A stretch of DNA of 48,408 bases, taken from the NCBI RefSeq assembly GCF_006546775.1, contig NZ_VICE01000154.1, positions 1-48,408 of the forward strand, written 5' to 3'. The notes beneath the pieces were generated by a model, which made no database searches, was not told the origin of the DNA, and worked only from the letters and a program-made list of their open reading frames with translations. The DNA comes from Marilutibacter aestuarii. GTDB taxonomy: Bacteria; Pseudomonadota; Gammaproteobacteria; Xanthomonadales; Xanthomonadaceae. The position numbers and the translations under genes were made by a program. Position 1 is the first letter of the stretch. Each line of letters starts with the position of its first letter. Of the stretch, positions 33,647 to 41,005 are shown in pieces.

Positions 33647-34765
33647 TCAGATCCCCATCTGCATGAACCAGATCGCCATGAAGGCGTCGATGATGATGAC
33701 CAGCGAGATCGCCTGCACCACGCTGGAGGTGGTGCGTTCGCCGACCGATTGGGCCGTCCCCTCGACCTGCAGTCCCTCCAGGCAGCCGATCAGGGCGATG
33801 ATGGTCGCGAACAGCGGCGCCTTGGCCAGGCCGACGAGGAAGTGCCGCAGCTCCATCGTGTCCTGCATGCGGGCCAGGTACTGCTGCGGCGGGATGTCCA
33901 GCCCGTAGGCGCCGACGGTGAGGCCGCCGAGCAGGCCGGCGATCATCGCCACGAACGTCAGCAGGGGCAGCATGATCACCAGCGCGAGCACGCGCGGGAT
34001 CACCAGCAGGTCCACGGGGTCCAGCCCGAGGGTGCGGATCGCGTCGATCTCCTCGCGGCTGACCATGGCGCCGATCTGCGCGGTGAACGCGCTCGCGGTG
34101 CGGCCGGCCAGGATGATCGAGGTCAGCAGGACCGCGAACTCGCGCAGGAATGAGATGCTGACCAGCTCGACCACGAAGATGGTCGCGCCGAAGTCGCGCA
34201 GGATGTTGGAGCCCAGGAAGGCGATCACCGCGCCGACCAGGTAGCACAGCAGCGCGACCAGGGGCACCGCGTCCAGCCCGACCTGCTCCATGTGGTGGAC
34301 CGTCGCCGTGGGCCGGAACCGGGCCGGCTGGCGGAACATGCGCAGCAGCTTGACCAGCACCTCGCCGAAGAAGCCCAGCAGCCCGCGGAACTCGTACCAC
34401 TTGCGGTGCACCGCGCGGCCCAGGCGCGCGAGCGCGTCGCTGACGCCCAGTTCGCGCTTGCGACCGGGTCGGTCGTCGGCGACGTCCTCGATCGCCGCAA
34501 CGAGGGCCCGGTGGTCCTCGTGGAACAGGCAGGTGTCGAAGTCGATGCCACGGCGGCGGGCGAAACGGATCAGCTGCAGCACGCCGAGCGAATCGAGGCG
34601 GGTCACGTGGCGCGCGTCGAACCCGGTGGCGTCCGCGGGCGCACCGCGCAGGGCGGCGGTCACGTCGTCGGCGTAATTGAGCGTCCAACGTCCGCTGAGT
34701 CGGAGCCGGTTCGGCTGGTCGGGGGCGGCGTCGAGCCGCGGCGTGTCCGGTCGGGGCTGGTTCAT
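33647..34765 (-). CDS. mlaE: MCE transporter permease with N-terminal STAS-like domain (MlaE family)
   Basis: Predicted 372-residue inner-membrane permease. Residues about 18-105 look like an STAS domain (LRLSGRWTLNYADDVTAAL; FDARHVTRLDSLGVLQLIRF), the role that MlaB plays as a separate protein in E. coli. From about 125 the MlaE core follows: FGEVLVKLLR, LVGAVIAFLGSNILRDFG, LLTSIILAGRTASAFTAQIG, MVSREEIDAIRTLG and the C-terminal SVVQAISLVIIIDAF. ATG at 34765 is chosen because the STAS part starts there. It is the first gene of the four-gene MCE operon and is divergent from the ThrE-like exporter gene with 106 bases between them. Confidence 0.94.
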   Translation of the reverse strand: MNQPRPDTPRLDAAPDQPNRLRLSGRWTLNYADDVTAALRGAPADATGFDARHVTRLDSLGVLQLIRFARRRGIDFDTCLFHEDHRALVAAIEDVADDRPGRKRELGVSDALARLGRAVHRKWYEFRGLLGFFGEVLVKLLRMFRQPARFRPTATVHHMEQVGLDAVPLVALLCYLVGAVIAFLGSNILRDFGATIFVVELVSISFLREFAVLLTSIILAGRTASAFTAQIGAMVSREEIDAIRTLGLDPVDLLVIPRVLALVIMLPLLTFVAMIAGLLGGLTVGAYGLDIPPQQYLARMQDTMELRHFLVGLAKAPLFATIIALIGCLEGLQVEGTAQSVGERTTSSVVQAISLVIIIDAFMAIWFMQMGI

Positions 34766-34871
34766 GGTCGTTTGGCCGAGGATACAGGGCTCGCGCGGTC
34801 CCGTGTTCACGTGGGCGCGCACCGGCCCTGGCGAGGCTTGCCAAGCGGCGCGCGCATGCCATGCTTGCCCC

Positions 34872-36149
34872 ATGTCCACGCCCCTGCCACCCGTGCCTGC
34901 GGCCAAGCCCCGGCCGCTGAGCGATGCGCGCTACTCCGAACGCATCCACTTCGTCTGCGAGCTGGCCGAACGCCTGCATGCCTACGGCACGACCTCGCAA
35001 CGTCTCGAGGGCGCGATCACCCTGGTCGCCGAAAAGCTGTCGCTGGAGTGCGAGCCCTGGGCCAACCCGACGGGCTTGATCCTGACCTTCAGCGATCCGC
35101 TGCGGCCGCCGGGCGAAAGTGACGTGACCCGCGTGATCCGCCTCTCGCCGGGGGACAACGACCTGGCCCGCCTGGTCGAGACCGACCGTGTCGCCGAGGC
35201 CGTGCTGGCCGGTGAGATGGGACTGGCCGAGGCCCATGCGGCGCTGAAGGCGCTCGACGTGCCGCCGAGCTACCGGTCGCGGATGCTGCTGGCACTGGGC
35301 TACGGGATGTCGGCCTGTGCAGTCGCCGGCCTGTTGCGGCTGCCCTGGATGGAGATCGGGGTGGCGGCCGTCAACGGGCTGCTGATCGGCCTGCTGGTGC
35401 AGTTCGCCGAGCTCCGCCCGCGCCTGAAGGAGGGCCTGGAGGCGATCGCTGCGCTGATGGCGGCCAGCGTGACCCTGCTGGTGGCCAGTTACGTGGCGCC
35501 GTTGAACCAGAACACCGTGATCATCGCCTCGCTGATCGTCCTGTTGCCCGGCCTGGCCCTGACCAACGCCGTCAGCGAACTGACCAGCCAGCACCTGATA
35601 TCGGGCACCGCGCGCTTTGCCGGCGCCGTCACCACGGTACTCAAGCTGGGCATCGGCACCGCGCTGGCGCTGTATGGCGCCACCATGCTGGGGCTGGAGC
35701 CGCAGGTGCGCGCCTGGCGCCCGCAGCCGGCCTGGGTCGAGGCCGGCGCGGTGGTGCTGGCCTCCTGTGCCTTCGCCATCCTGTTCCGGGGCCAGAAACG
35801 CGATTATCCGGTGGTGATGCTCGCCGCCGCGAGCGGCTACCTGATCTCGCGTCATGTCGGCCTGGCGCTGGGGGCGCCGGTCGGTATCTTCCTCGCCGCG
35901 TTGATCATCACCGTGGCGGGCAATGCCTACGCCCAGTGGGTCAAGCGCCCGGGCGCGGTGATCCGGGTGCCGGGCATCATCATGCTCGTGCCCGGCAGCG
36001 CCAGCCTGAGGGGCCTGTTGACCCTGATCCAGCAGCAGGACGTCGGCGCCGGCAACCAGGCCATGCTGGCGGTACTCAATATCCTGCTGTCGCTGGTCGC
36101 CGGGCTGCTGATCGGCAACCTGTTGCTGCCGTCGCGGCGAAACCTGTAG
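34872..36149 (+). CDS. Threonine/serine exporter family protein (ThrE-like)
   Basis: Predicted 425-residue inner-membrane protein of the ThrE family (DUF1212 plus DUF3815-like halves in one chain). The soluble N-terminal domain contains the family motif ELAERLHAYGTTSQRLEGAI (HAYGT) and a second block, GLILTFSDPL. About 10 hydrophobic segments follow, with GYGMSACAVAGLL, LPGLALTNAVSEL and, near the C-terminus, VPGIIMLVPGSASLRGLL, which is diagnostic. Such proteins export threonine and serine by proton-driven transport; the true substrate is unproven here. There is no clear ribosome site before ATG 34872. The message ends in a repeat-rich region (36150-36429). Confidence 0.92.
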   Translation: MSTPLPPVPAAKPRPLSDARYSERIHFVCELAERLHAYGTTSQRLEGAITLVAEKLSLECEPWANPTGLILTFSDPLRPPGESDVTRVIRLSPGDNDLARLVETDRVAEAVLAGEMGLAEAHAALKALDVPPSYRSRMLLALGYGMSACAVAGLLRLPWMEIGVAAVNGLLIGLLVQFAELRPRLKEGLEAIAALMAASVTLLVASYVAPLNQNTVIIASLIVLLPGLALTNAVSELTSQHLISGTARFAGAVTTVLKLGIGTALALYGATMLGLEPQVRAWRPQPAWVEAGAVVLASCAFAILFRGQKRDYPVVMLAAASGYLISRHVGLALGAPVGIFLAALIITVAGNAYAQWVKRPGAVIRVPGIIMLVPGSASLRGLLTLIQQQDVGAGNQAMLAVLNILLSLVAGLLIGNLLLPSRRNL

Positions 36150-36237
36150 GCAGCCCCCGTCGGGATCGACATCCGTCGTTCCCGTCGAAAGGAAATACCG
36201 TCGTTGTCCGGAAAACAAAACGGACCACCTTTCGGCG

Positions 36238-36306
36238 TGCCGAACGCCCAGCGCGCTGCGCTGGGCCGGGGGCCTGGAGGGGGAGGCGCGGCTTGCGAAG
36301 CACCGC
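36238..36306 (+). repeat. Dispersed repeat, copy A
   Basis: The first 35 bases (36238-36272) are identical to 48344-48378 and contain a perfect 9-bp hairpin with loop GCT. A second shared block CGCGGCTTGCGAA (36287-36299) is followed by CACCG. The spacer between blocks differs in length by several bases. The copy lies 88 bases after thrE in the sense direction. Confidence 0.85.
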
Positions 36307-36385
36307 CATGCGCAGTGGTGCCGCTCCAGAAGCAACGGCCCACCAAGGGGCGGGCCGTCTGGAGCCCGGCGTTCGCCGGGATGAC

Positions 36386-36428
36386 GCATTGGCAAAGGCG
36401 GTTCCGCGCTGCGGAACCGCGCCAATGC
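36386..36428 (-). terminator. Long hairpin immediately after the H-NS-like gene
   Basis: GCATTGGC, a 4-base bulge AAAG, GCGGTTCCGC, loop GCT, GCGGAACCGC, GCCAATGC: 18 paired bases ending one base from the stop codon at 36430-36432 on the minus strand. No T-tract follows, so it may terminate, stabilise the mRNA 3' end or serve both convergent genes. Confidence 0.6.
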
Positions 36429-36429
36429 T

Positions 36430-36780
36430 TCACTTGATCAGGAAATCCTCGACCTTGCGGCCCTTGGCCGTGTAGGCCGCCAGCCAGCGCGGCTGCTTGC
36501 CACGGCCGGTCCAGGTGTTTTCCGCGTTGGCCGGGTCGCGATACTTCGGCGCGACCTTGCCGGTCTTGCGGGCCTTGCGCGGGGTGGCGGCCTTTGCAGC
36601 CGTGGCCTTGCCGCCGAAGAGTTCCGCGATCGTGTATCCCTCGGCCTTGGCCTGCGCGGTCAGCTTCTTGCGGACGGCGGTAATGGGCTTGCGCTTGGCC
36701 AGGGTGGTCTTGCGCTTCTTCGCCTTGGTGATGAGGGATTCGAGTTCTTTCGCGGACAGGGTGTTCAGGTCAATCGACAT
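36430..36780 (-). CDS. H-NS family nucleoid protein
   Basis: Predicted 116-residue, highly basic DNA-binding protein of the H-NS family (Xanthomonas XrvA/XrvB-like group). The N-terminal half is a short oligomerisation helix (LNTLSAKELESLITKAKKRK), the linker is Lys/Ala-rich (GGKATAAKAATPRKARKTGK), and the C-terminal domain KYRDPANAENTWTGRGKQPR with WLAAYTAKGRKVEDFL is the standard H-NS DNA-binding fold, TGRGKQPRW being the AT-hook-like minor-groove loop. Such proteins silence AT-rich and horizontally acquired genes. It has a good candidate promoter (36835-36863), a GGAGG ribosome site 4 bases before the ATG, and a hairpin right after its stop. It lies downstream of proS with 136 bases between. 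Confidence 0.93.
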   Translation of the reverse strand: MSIDLNTLSAKELESLITKAKKRKTTLAKRKPITAVRKKLTAQAKAEGYTIAELFGGKATAAKAATPRKARKTGKVAPKYRDPANAENTWTGRGKQPRWLAAYTAKGRKVEDFLIK

Positions 36781-36834
36781 ACGGCCTCCGGGACAAAGGG
36801 GGGATAGCGTCAGCCGTCCTTGGAAACGCCTCGG

Positions 36835-36863
36835 ATCATAATCCCCGGGCGCCGGTTCGTAAA
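36835..36863 (-). promoter_or_regulatory. Sigma-70-like promoter for the H-NS-like gene
   Basis: On the minus strand TTTACG (36863-36858), a 17-base spacer, and TATGAT (36840-36835), about 55 bases before the start codon. It is the best promoter pair seen in the window. Confidence 0.55.
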
Positions 36864-36916
36864 TGCATCGATTTCCCCCGCGCTGGAATATCCGACGATT
36901 ACCGGAGGCTGGTTTC

Positions 36917-38629
36917 TCAAAGGCCCAGCCGGGTCTTCAGGCCGGCGGCGTCGAGATTCTCCGATTCCGGTTCGCTGCGTGCGCGGTATTCGAAGGTGCC
37001 CGCCGCCAGCCCGCGTTCGGACACCACGATCCGGTGCGGGATGCCGATCAGCTCGATGTCGGCGAACATCGCGCCCGGGCGCAGGCCACGGTCGTCGAGC
37101 GCGGTTTCCACGCCCGCGTCGTTGAGCTCCCGGTACAGCGCCTCGGCGGCCTCGGTGACGGCCGGGTCCTTCTTGGGGTTGATCATGCACACGACCGCGC
37201 GCCACGGCGCCATCGACTCCGGCCAGCGGATGCCGTTCGCGTCGAAGTTCTGCTCGATCGCCGCCGCCACGATGCGCGACACGCCAATCCCGTAGCAGCC
37301 CATGGCAGGCACGACCGCCCTGCCGGTTTCGTCCAGCACGGTGCATTTCATTGCTTCGGCGTATTTGCGCCCGAGCTGGAATACATGGCCTACCTCGATG
37401 CCCCGGCATATTCCCAGGGTGCCGTGCCGGTCGGGCGAACGGTCGCCCTCGACCACGTTGCGGATATCGGCGACGGTTTCCGGCTCGGGCAGGTCGCGGC
37501 CCCAGTTGACACCCGCCAGGTGGAAGCCGGGTCGATTGGCGCCGACCACGAAATCGGCCAGCGCGGCGACGCTGCGGTCGGCCACGACGCGGACCGGCTG
37601 GCGCGGCGACACCGGACCCAGGAAACCGGGCTCGCTGCCCAGGTGCGTCAGGATTTCAGCCTCCGTGGCCATGCGGTACTCGCCCAGGCCCGGCAGTTTG
37701 GCCAGCTTGATTTCGTTGAGCACGTGGTCGCCGCGGACCAGCGCCAGGACGAACTGGGCTTCGCCGTCGGCGTCAGCGCCGACCAGGGCGATCGACTTGA
37801 CGGTGCGCTCCAGGCCGACGCCCATCAGTTCGGCGACGGCCTCGCAGGTCTTCTGGGTCGGCGTTTCCACCTCCCGCATGCTTTCCTCGGCCGCGTGCCG
37901 CTCGCCCTCGGGCAGGGCTTCGGCCAACTCGACGTTGGCGGCGTAGTCCGAGTCGCTGGAATATGCGATCGCATCCTCGCCGGATTCGGCCAGGACGTGG
38001 AATTCGTGCGAGGCGCTACCGCCGATGCTGCCCGTGTCGGCGAATACCGCGCGATATTCCAGGCCCAGGCGGGTGAATATCCGGCAATACGCGTTGAACA
38101 TGTTCAGGTATTCGCGGCCCAGGTCCTCGTCGGTGACGTGGAAGGAATAGGCGTCCTTCATCAGGAACTCGCGCGCGCGCATCACGCCGAAGCGGGGGCG
38201 GATCTCGTCGCGGAACTTGGTCTGGATCTGGTAGAAGGTCACCGGGAGCTGCTTGTAGCTGGCCAACTCGTCACGGGCGAAGTCGGTGATGACCTCCTCA
38301 TGGGTGGGGCCATAGCAGTACCACGCGTCCTTGCGGTCCTTCATTTTCAGCAGCTGGCCACCGAACTTCTCCCAGCGGCCGGTCTCTTCCCACAGCTCCC
38401 GGGGCTGCACCGAGGGCATGAGCAGTTCGACCGCGCCGGACGCATCCATCTCCTCGCGCACGACCCGCTCGACCTTGCGCAGCACGCGCAGGCCCAGGGG
38501 CGACCAGGTATACAGGCCTGCGGCCAGCTTGCGGATCATGCCCGCCTTGAGCATCAGCTTGTGGCTGACCAGCTCGGCGTCGGCGGGGGTTTCCTTGCTG
38601 GTGTGGAGATGGAACTGCGACAGGCGCAT
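36917..38629 (-). CDS. proS: Prolyl-tRNA synthetase
   Basis: Class II aminoacyl-tRNA synthetase (570 residues, normal for the bacterial type with the editing insertion) that charges tRNA-Pro. The N-terminus [20 protein letters not shown] is typical. Motif regions include [31 protein letters not shown] and [21 protein letters not shown] split by the usual spacing, and motif 3 at [15 protein letters not shown]. The insertion domain (about 220-400) carries the YbaK-like editing fold, including [13 protein letters not shown]. The start at 38629 removes ten extra residues of a longer frame. It is downstream of a DUF4124 gene on the same strand and upstream of the H-NS-like gene. Confidence 0.97.
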   Translation of the reverse strand: MRLSQFHLHTSKETPADAELVSHKLMLKAGMIRKLAAGLYTWSPLGLRVLRKVERVVREEMDASGAVELLMPSVQPRELWEETGRWEKFGGQLLKMKDRKDAWYCYGPTHEEVITDFARDELASYKQLPVTFYQIQTKFRDEIRPRFGVMRAREFLMKDAYSFHVTDEDLGREYLNMFNAYCRIFTRLGLEYRAVFADTGSIGGSASHEFHVLAESGEDAIAYSSDSDYAANVELAEALPEGERHAAEESMREVETPTQKTCEAVAELMGVGLERTVKSIALVGADADGEAQFVLALVRGDHVLNEIKLAKLPGLGEYRMATEAEILTHLGSEPGFLGPVSPRQPVRVVADRSVAALADFVVGANRPGFHLAGVNWGRDLPEPETVADIRNVVEGDRSPDRHGTLGICRGIEVGHVFQLGRKYAEAMKCTVLDETGRAVVPAMGCYGIGVSRIVAAAIEQNFDANGIRWPESMAPWRAVVCMINPKKDPAVTEAAEALYRELNDAGVETALDDRGLRPGAMFADIELIGIPHRIVVSERGLAAGTFEYRARSEPESENLDAAGLKTRLGL

Positions 38630-38686
38630 CGGCGGGATTCTTGGCGGGAAAGCGGCCATTTTGCCGCGCGCGGGCGTGCGAAGCGA

Positions 38687-38709
38687 GCCCGCCGGACGTG
38701 GCGGCGGGC
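38687..38709 (-). terminator. Weak hairpin between the DUF4124 gene and proS
   Basis: GCCCGCC and GGCGGGC flank a 9-base loop just after the DUF4124 stop on the minus strand. No T-tract. Confidence 0.25.
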
Positions 38710-38731
38710 CGAGTGCCCCGCGGTGCGGCGG

Positions 38732-39178
38732 TCAGGCGTCGCCGGACGCGCCCTGGTTGGGGGTGGATGCCTGGCAGTGGACCTGGATGGCGGCTTCCGC
38801 CAATTGCTTCTGTGCGGCGCGCTGGGCCTCGTTGAGGGTGCCGTCGGCCTTGCCGTCGCCATCCTCGTCGATGCCCACCGGAGTGCCCGTCTCGAGCTGG
38901 GCGAGGTTGGCGCGTGCCGAAGCGCACTGGGCCGTCACGACCGGCTGGCCATCGCCCTCCTGCCGGGACACCGCGGGGTCGCTGGCGTGGATACTGCGGT
39001 TCTTGTATTCGTGGCCCGCCGGGGGCGAATCGGAATAATGGGTGACGCCGTTGGCATCCTTCCACTGGTACACCTCGCCAGCGACGGCGGTCACGGAGGC
39101 CATCAGCAATGCTGCCAGGAGCAGGCCGCGACGGGGCGACGGGGTTACAGGAACGCAGGGCAGGGTCTGGCGGGACAT
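38732..39178 (-). CDS. DUF4124-domain exported protein
   Basis: Predicted 148-residue exported protein of unknown function. A signal peptide covers about residues 1-34 (LLLAALLMASVTAVAG, cleavage after VAG). The DUF4124 hallmark EVYQWKDANGVTHYSDSPP comes directly afterwards; it is a short beta-hairpin module common in Xanthomonadaceae and pseudomonads. The tail contains GIDEDGDGKADGTL, an EF-hand-like acidic loop with DxDxDG spacing, then a short helix with two cysteines across the protein (CASARANL and VHCQAS) that could form a disulfide. It is divergent from pssA with 85 bases between. No pathway can be assigned. Confidence 0.88.
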   Translation of the reverse strand: MSRQTLPCVPVTPSPRRGLLLAALLMASVTAVAGEVYQWKDANGVTHYSDSPPAGHEYKNRSIHASDPAVSRQEGDGQPVVTAQCASARANLAQLETGTPVGIDEDGDGKADGTLNEAQRAAQKQLAEAAIQVHCQASTPNQGASGDA

Positions 39179-39263
39179 GTAAGACTCCGTTCGCGGCAGA
39201 ATTGCCGGCAGGTCACGATTCCATCACCGCTGGGGCGGGCAGGCAAGCGATACACTCTACGGC

Positions 39264-40034
39264 ATGCAAGAAACTCCGACTCCATCACGTCCCCGCGGCC
39301 GCGGCATCTACCTGCTGCCGAACCTGTTCACGACCGGCGGCCTGTTCGCGGGCTTCTACGCCATCATCGCGGCATCGCAGGGGCATTATTCGACCGCGTG
39401 CATCGCCGTTTTCGTGGCGGCCGTCCTTGATGGGCTGGATGGACGGGTGGCGCGGCTGACCAATACCCAGAGCGAATTCGGCGTCCAGTACGACTCGCTG
39501 GCCGACCTGATCAGTTTCGGCCTGGCGCCGGCCATGGTCATGTACCACTGGTCCCTGCAAACCCTGAAGTACGACAGCATCACAGCCGGCAAGATCGGCT
39601 GGATCGCGGCCTTCCTGTACGCGGCCTGCGCCGCCCTGCGCCTGGCGCGCTTCAATTCGCAGGTCGCGGTGGTGGACAAGCGCTGGTTCATCGGCCTGGC
39701 CAGTCCCGCGGCCGCGGGACTGCTCGCCAGCGCGGTGTGGACGGCCGAGGAGCTGGGATACAGCGGCGAACAGTTGCGCTACGCCGCGCTCGCAGTGACC
39801 GTGTCGGCGGCCCTGCTGATGGTCAGCGGCCTGCGCTATTCGAGTTTCAAGGGCGGGCCGCGGCATGACCGCGTCCCGTTCCTGGCGATCATCGCCGTGC
39901 TCGTCGTGCTGGTGGCGATCGCGATCGACCCGCCCACCGTGCTGCTCGCGATCGCGTCGCTGTATGCACTGTCGGGGCCCGTCTACTGGGTGTACCGCAA
40001 GCTGCGCCGCCCCAAGGGGGAGGGCACTGCGTGA
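39264..40034 (+). CDS. pssA: CDP-diacylglycerol-serine O-phosphatidyltransferase
   Basis: Integral membrane enzyme (256 residues) that makes phosphatidylserine, the precursor of phosphatidylethanolamine. The CDP-alcohol phosphatidyltransferase motif is complete: DGLDGRVARL...GVQYDSLAD with the catalytic and metal Asp residues at 56, 59, 77 and 81. The N-terminal span LLPNLFTTGGLFAGFYAI and later segments FGLAPAMVMYHW and ARFN are family-typical. It resembles the type II integral-membrane enzyme (B. subtilis/Helicobacter-like) rather than the E. coli peripheral PssA. A TACACT hexamer 8 bases before the start codon could be a -10 for a near-leaderless message, but this is weak. It overlaps the next gene by 4 bases (GTGA). 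Confidence 0.95.
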   Translation: MQETPTPSRPRGRGIYLLPNLFTTGGLFAGFYAIIAASQGHYSTACIAVFVAAVLDGLDGRVARLTNTQSEFGVQYDSLADLISFGLAPAMVMYHWSLQTLKYDSITAGKIGWIAAFLYAACAALRLARFNSQVAVVDKRWFIGLASPAAAGLLASAVWTAEELGYSGEQLRYAALAVTVSAALLMVSGLRYSSFKGGPRHDRVPFLAIIAVLVVLVAIAIDPPTVLLAIASLYALSGPVYWVYRKLRRPKGEGTA

Positions 40035-40495
40035 GCCTGCCGTGGACCGCCGAGCAGCGCGAATGGCTGCAGGCCCTCGGCCACCCGGTGATGATGCCGG
40101 TGGGCGGTCCCGGGGCCATGGACGTCGAGACACACGCACCTGTCCCGCGGACGGAAGCCGGCGAGCCCCCCGGGTCGGCGCCGCCCCCGGACCGTGGGCC
40201 GATGCTGGGCATCCCGAAACCGCGGCCGATGGCGCCGGTCCTCGTGGACTTGCCCGTGTCCAAGGCCCCGCCGGCAACGGCACCGGACACACCCGCGGTC
40301 GCGCCGGCCCGGCTGGATCTCTCCGACCCGCTGTACCGTGCCTTGTTGCGAGCCACGGCGCAGCGGACCCCGCGTGAAGGCCAGGCCGTGCTGGCCGCGC
40401 TCGAGTTCGAGTTGGAGGCCCTGCGCGACGGCGCGGTGGCCAAGCGCGCGCTATGGCACGCGCTGCGCGCCGCGCGCCGGGGCTCGCGCCGATGA
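40031..40495 (+). CDS. holD: Probable divergent DNA polymerase III psi subunit
   Basis: Predicted 154-residue protein that simple similarity may leave hypothetical. Three short segments match E. coli HolD in the same order: REWLQALG...GGPGAM (10-30) against its RDWQLQQLG...RRPGAL; LDLSDPLYRALLRA (95-108) against ALTDPLVSDVLRA; and KRALWHAL (138-145) against RAALWQQI. The N-terminal segment is the one that joins psi to the clamp loader. A Pro-rich linker (40-95) separates the first and second blocks. It starts with GTG in the overlap with pssA and ends in an ATGA overlap with rimI; holD next to rimI is the arrangement in E. coli and Pseudomonas. The comparison is from memory, without alignment scores, so moderate confidence. 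Confidence 0.65.
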   Translation: MSLPWTAEQREWLQALGHPVMMPVGGPGAMDVETHAPVPRTEAGEPPGSAPPPDRGPMLGIPKPRPMAPVLVDLPVSKAPPATAPDTPAVAPARLDLSDPLYRALLRATAQRTPREGQAVLAALEFELEALRDGAVAKRALWHALRAARRGSRR

Positions 40496-40974
40496 GCGCG
40501 CAACCCGACAACCCGCCGCATGCCCTCGCCAGCCTGAGGCCGATGCGCGAGACGGACCTGGACGCGGTGTTCGCGGTGGAGATCGCGGCCTATCCGTTCC
40601 CCTGGTCGATGGGCATCTTCCGCGACTGCCTGCGCGCCGACTACCCGGCCTGGGTGCTCGAGGACGACGAGGGCATCGTCGGCTATTTCCTCGTCAGCCT
40701 GGCCGCGGGCGAGGCCCATGTACTGAACATCTGCATCGCGCCGGACCGGCAGGGCCGCGGACACGGCCGGCGGCTGCTGCGCGCGCTGCTGCAGATCGCG
40801 AGGGCGCGTGGTGCCGAGCGGGTGTTCCTCGAGGTGCGCCCGTCCAACCGGGGCGCGATCGAGCTCTACCACCAGGAAGGATTCAACGAGATCGGCCGCC
40901 GGCCGCGCTACTACCCCTCGCACGATGGCCGCGAGGACGCGCTGGTGATGGCGATCGAGCTGCTGTCGCACTGA
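40492..40974 (+). CDS. rimI: Ribosomal protein S18 alanine N-acetyltransferase
   Basis: GNAT acetyltransferase (160 residues) that acetylates the N-terminal alanine of ribosomal protein S18. The core LRPMRETDLDAVFAVEIAAY is followed by PFPWSMGIFRDCL, diagnostic for RimI, then HVLNICIAPDRQGRGHGRRL (acetyl-CoA pyrophosphate loop RQGRGHG) and FLEVRPSNRGAIELYHQEGF, with RPRYYP at the substrate end. The start is the ATG of the ATGA overlap with the upstream gene. It is convergent with valS, 31 bases apart, with a small hairpin between. Confidence 0.95.
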   Translation: MSAQPDNPPHALASLRPMRETDLDAVFAVEIAAYPFPWSMGIFRDCLRADYPAWVLEDDEGIVGYFLVSLAAGEAHVLNICIAPDRQGRGHGRRLLRALLQIARARGAERVFLEVRPSNRGAIELYHQEGFNEIGRRPRYYPSHDGREDALVMAIELLSH

Positions 40975-40992
40975 CGCCGGCTGGGGCCGGCG
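40975..40992. terminator. Small hairpin between convergent rimI and valS
   Basis: CGCCGG, loop CTGGGG, CCGGCG, directly after the rimI stop and 13 bases from the valS stop. It could act in both directions; it has no T-tract. Confidence 0.35.
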
Positions 40993-41005
40993 CCGCGCGC
41001 GCCGC

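Larger units (their letters stand above)
36150..36429. repeat. Composite hairpin-rich intergenic region (REP-like)
   Basis: A 280-base gene-free stretch between two convergent genes holding several palindromes: GCCCAGCGC-GCT-GCGCTGGGC (36246-36266), CCCGGC-GTTC-GCCGGG (36365-36380) and the long hairpin at 36386-36428. The CCCGGCGTTCGCCGGGATGA core belongs to a dispersed palindrome widespread in proteobacterial genomes. Part of the region recurs at 48344. No coding potential was recognised. Confidence 0.8.

Noticed and set aside
33006-36425. A 1139-codon open frame on the minus strand
   Set aside because: It lies in other frames across the mlaF, mlaE and thrE genes and the repeat region; the peptide is Arg/Gly/Pro-rich without domains, a usual by-product of high GC.
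39251-39256. TACACT as a promoter for a leaderless pssA message
   Set aside because: No -35 at a proper distance and only 7 bases to the start codon; mentioned in the pssA entry but not called.
36863-39430. An 855-codon open frame on the plus strand
   Set aside because: Antisense to proS and the DUF4124 gene and overlapping pssA; composition is that of a reverse-complement shadow.
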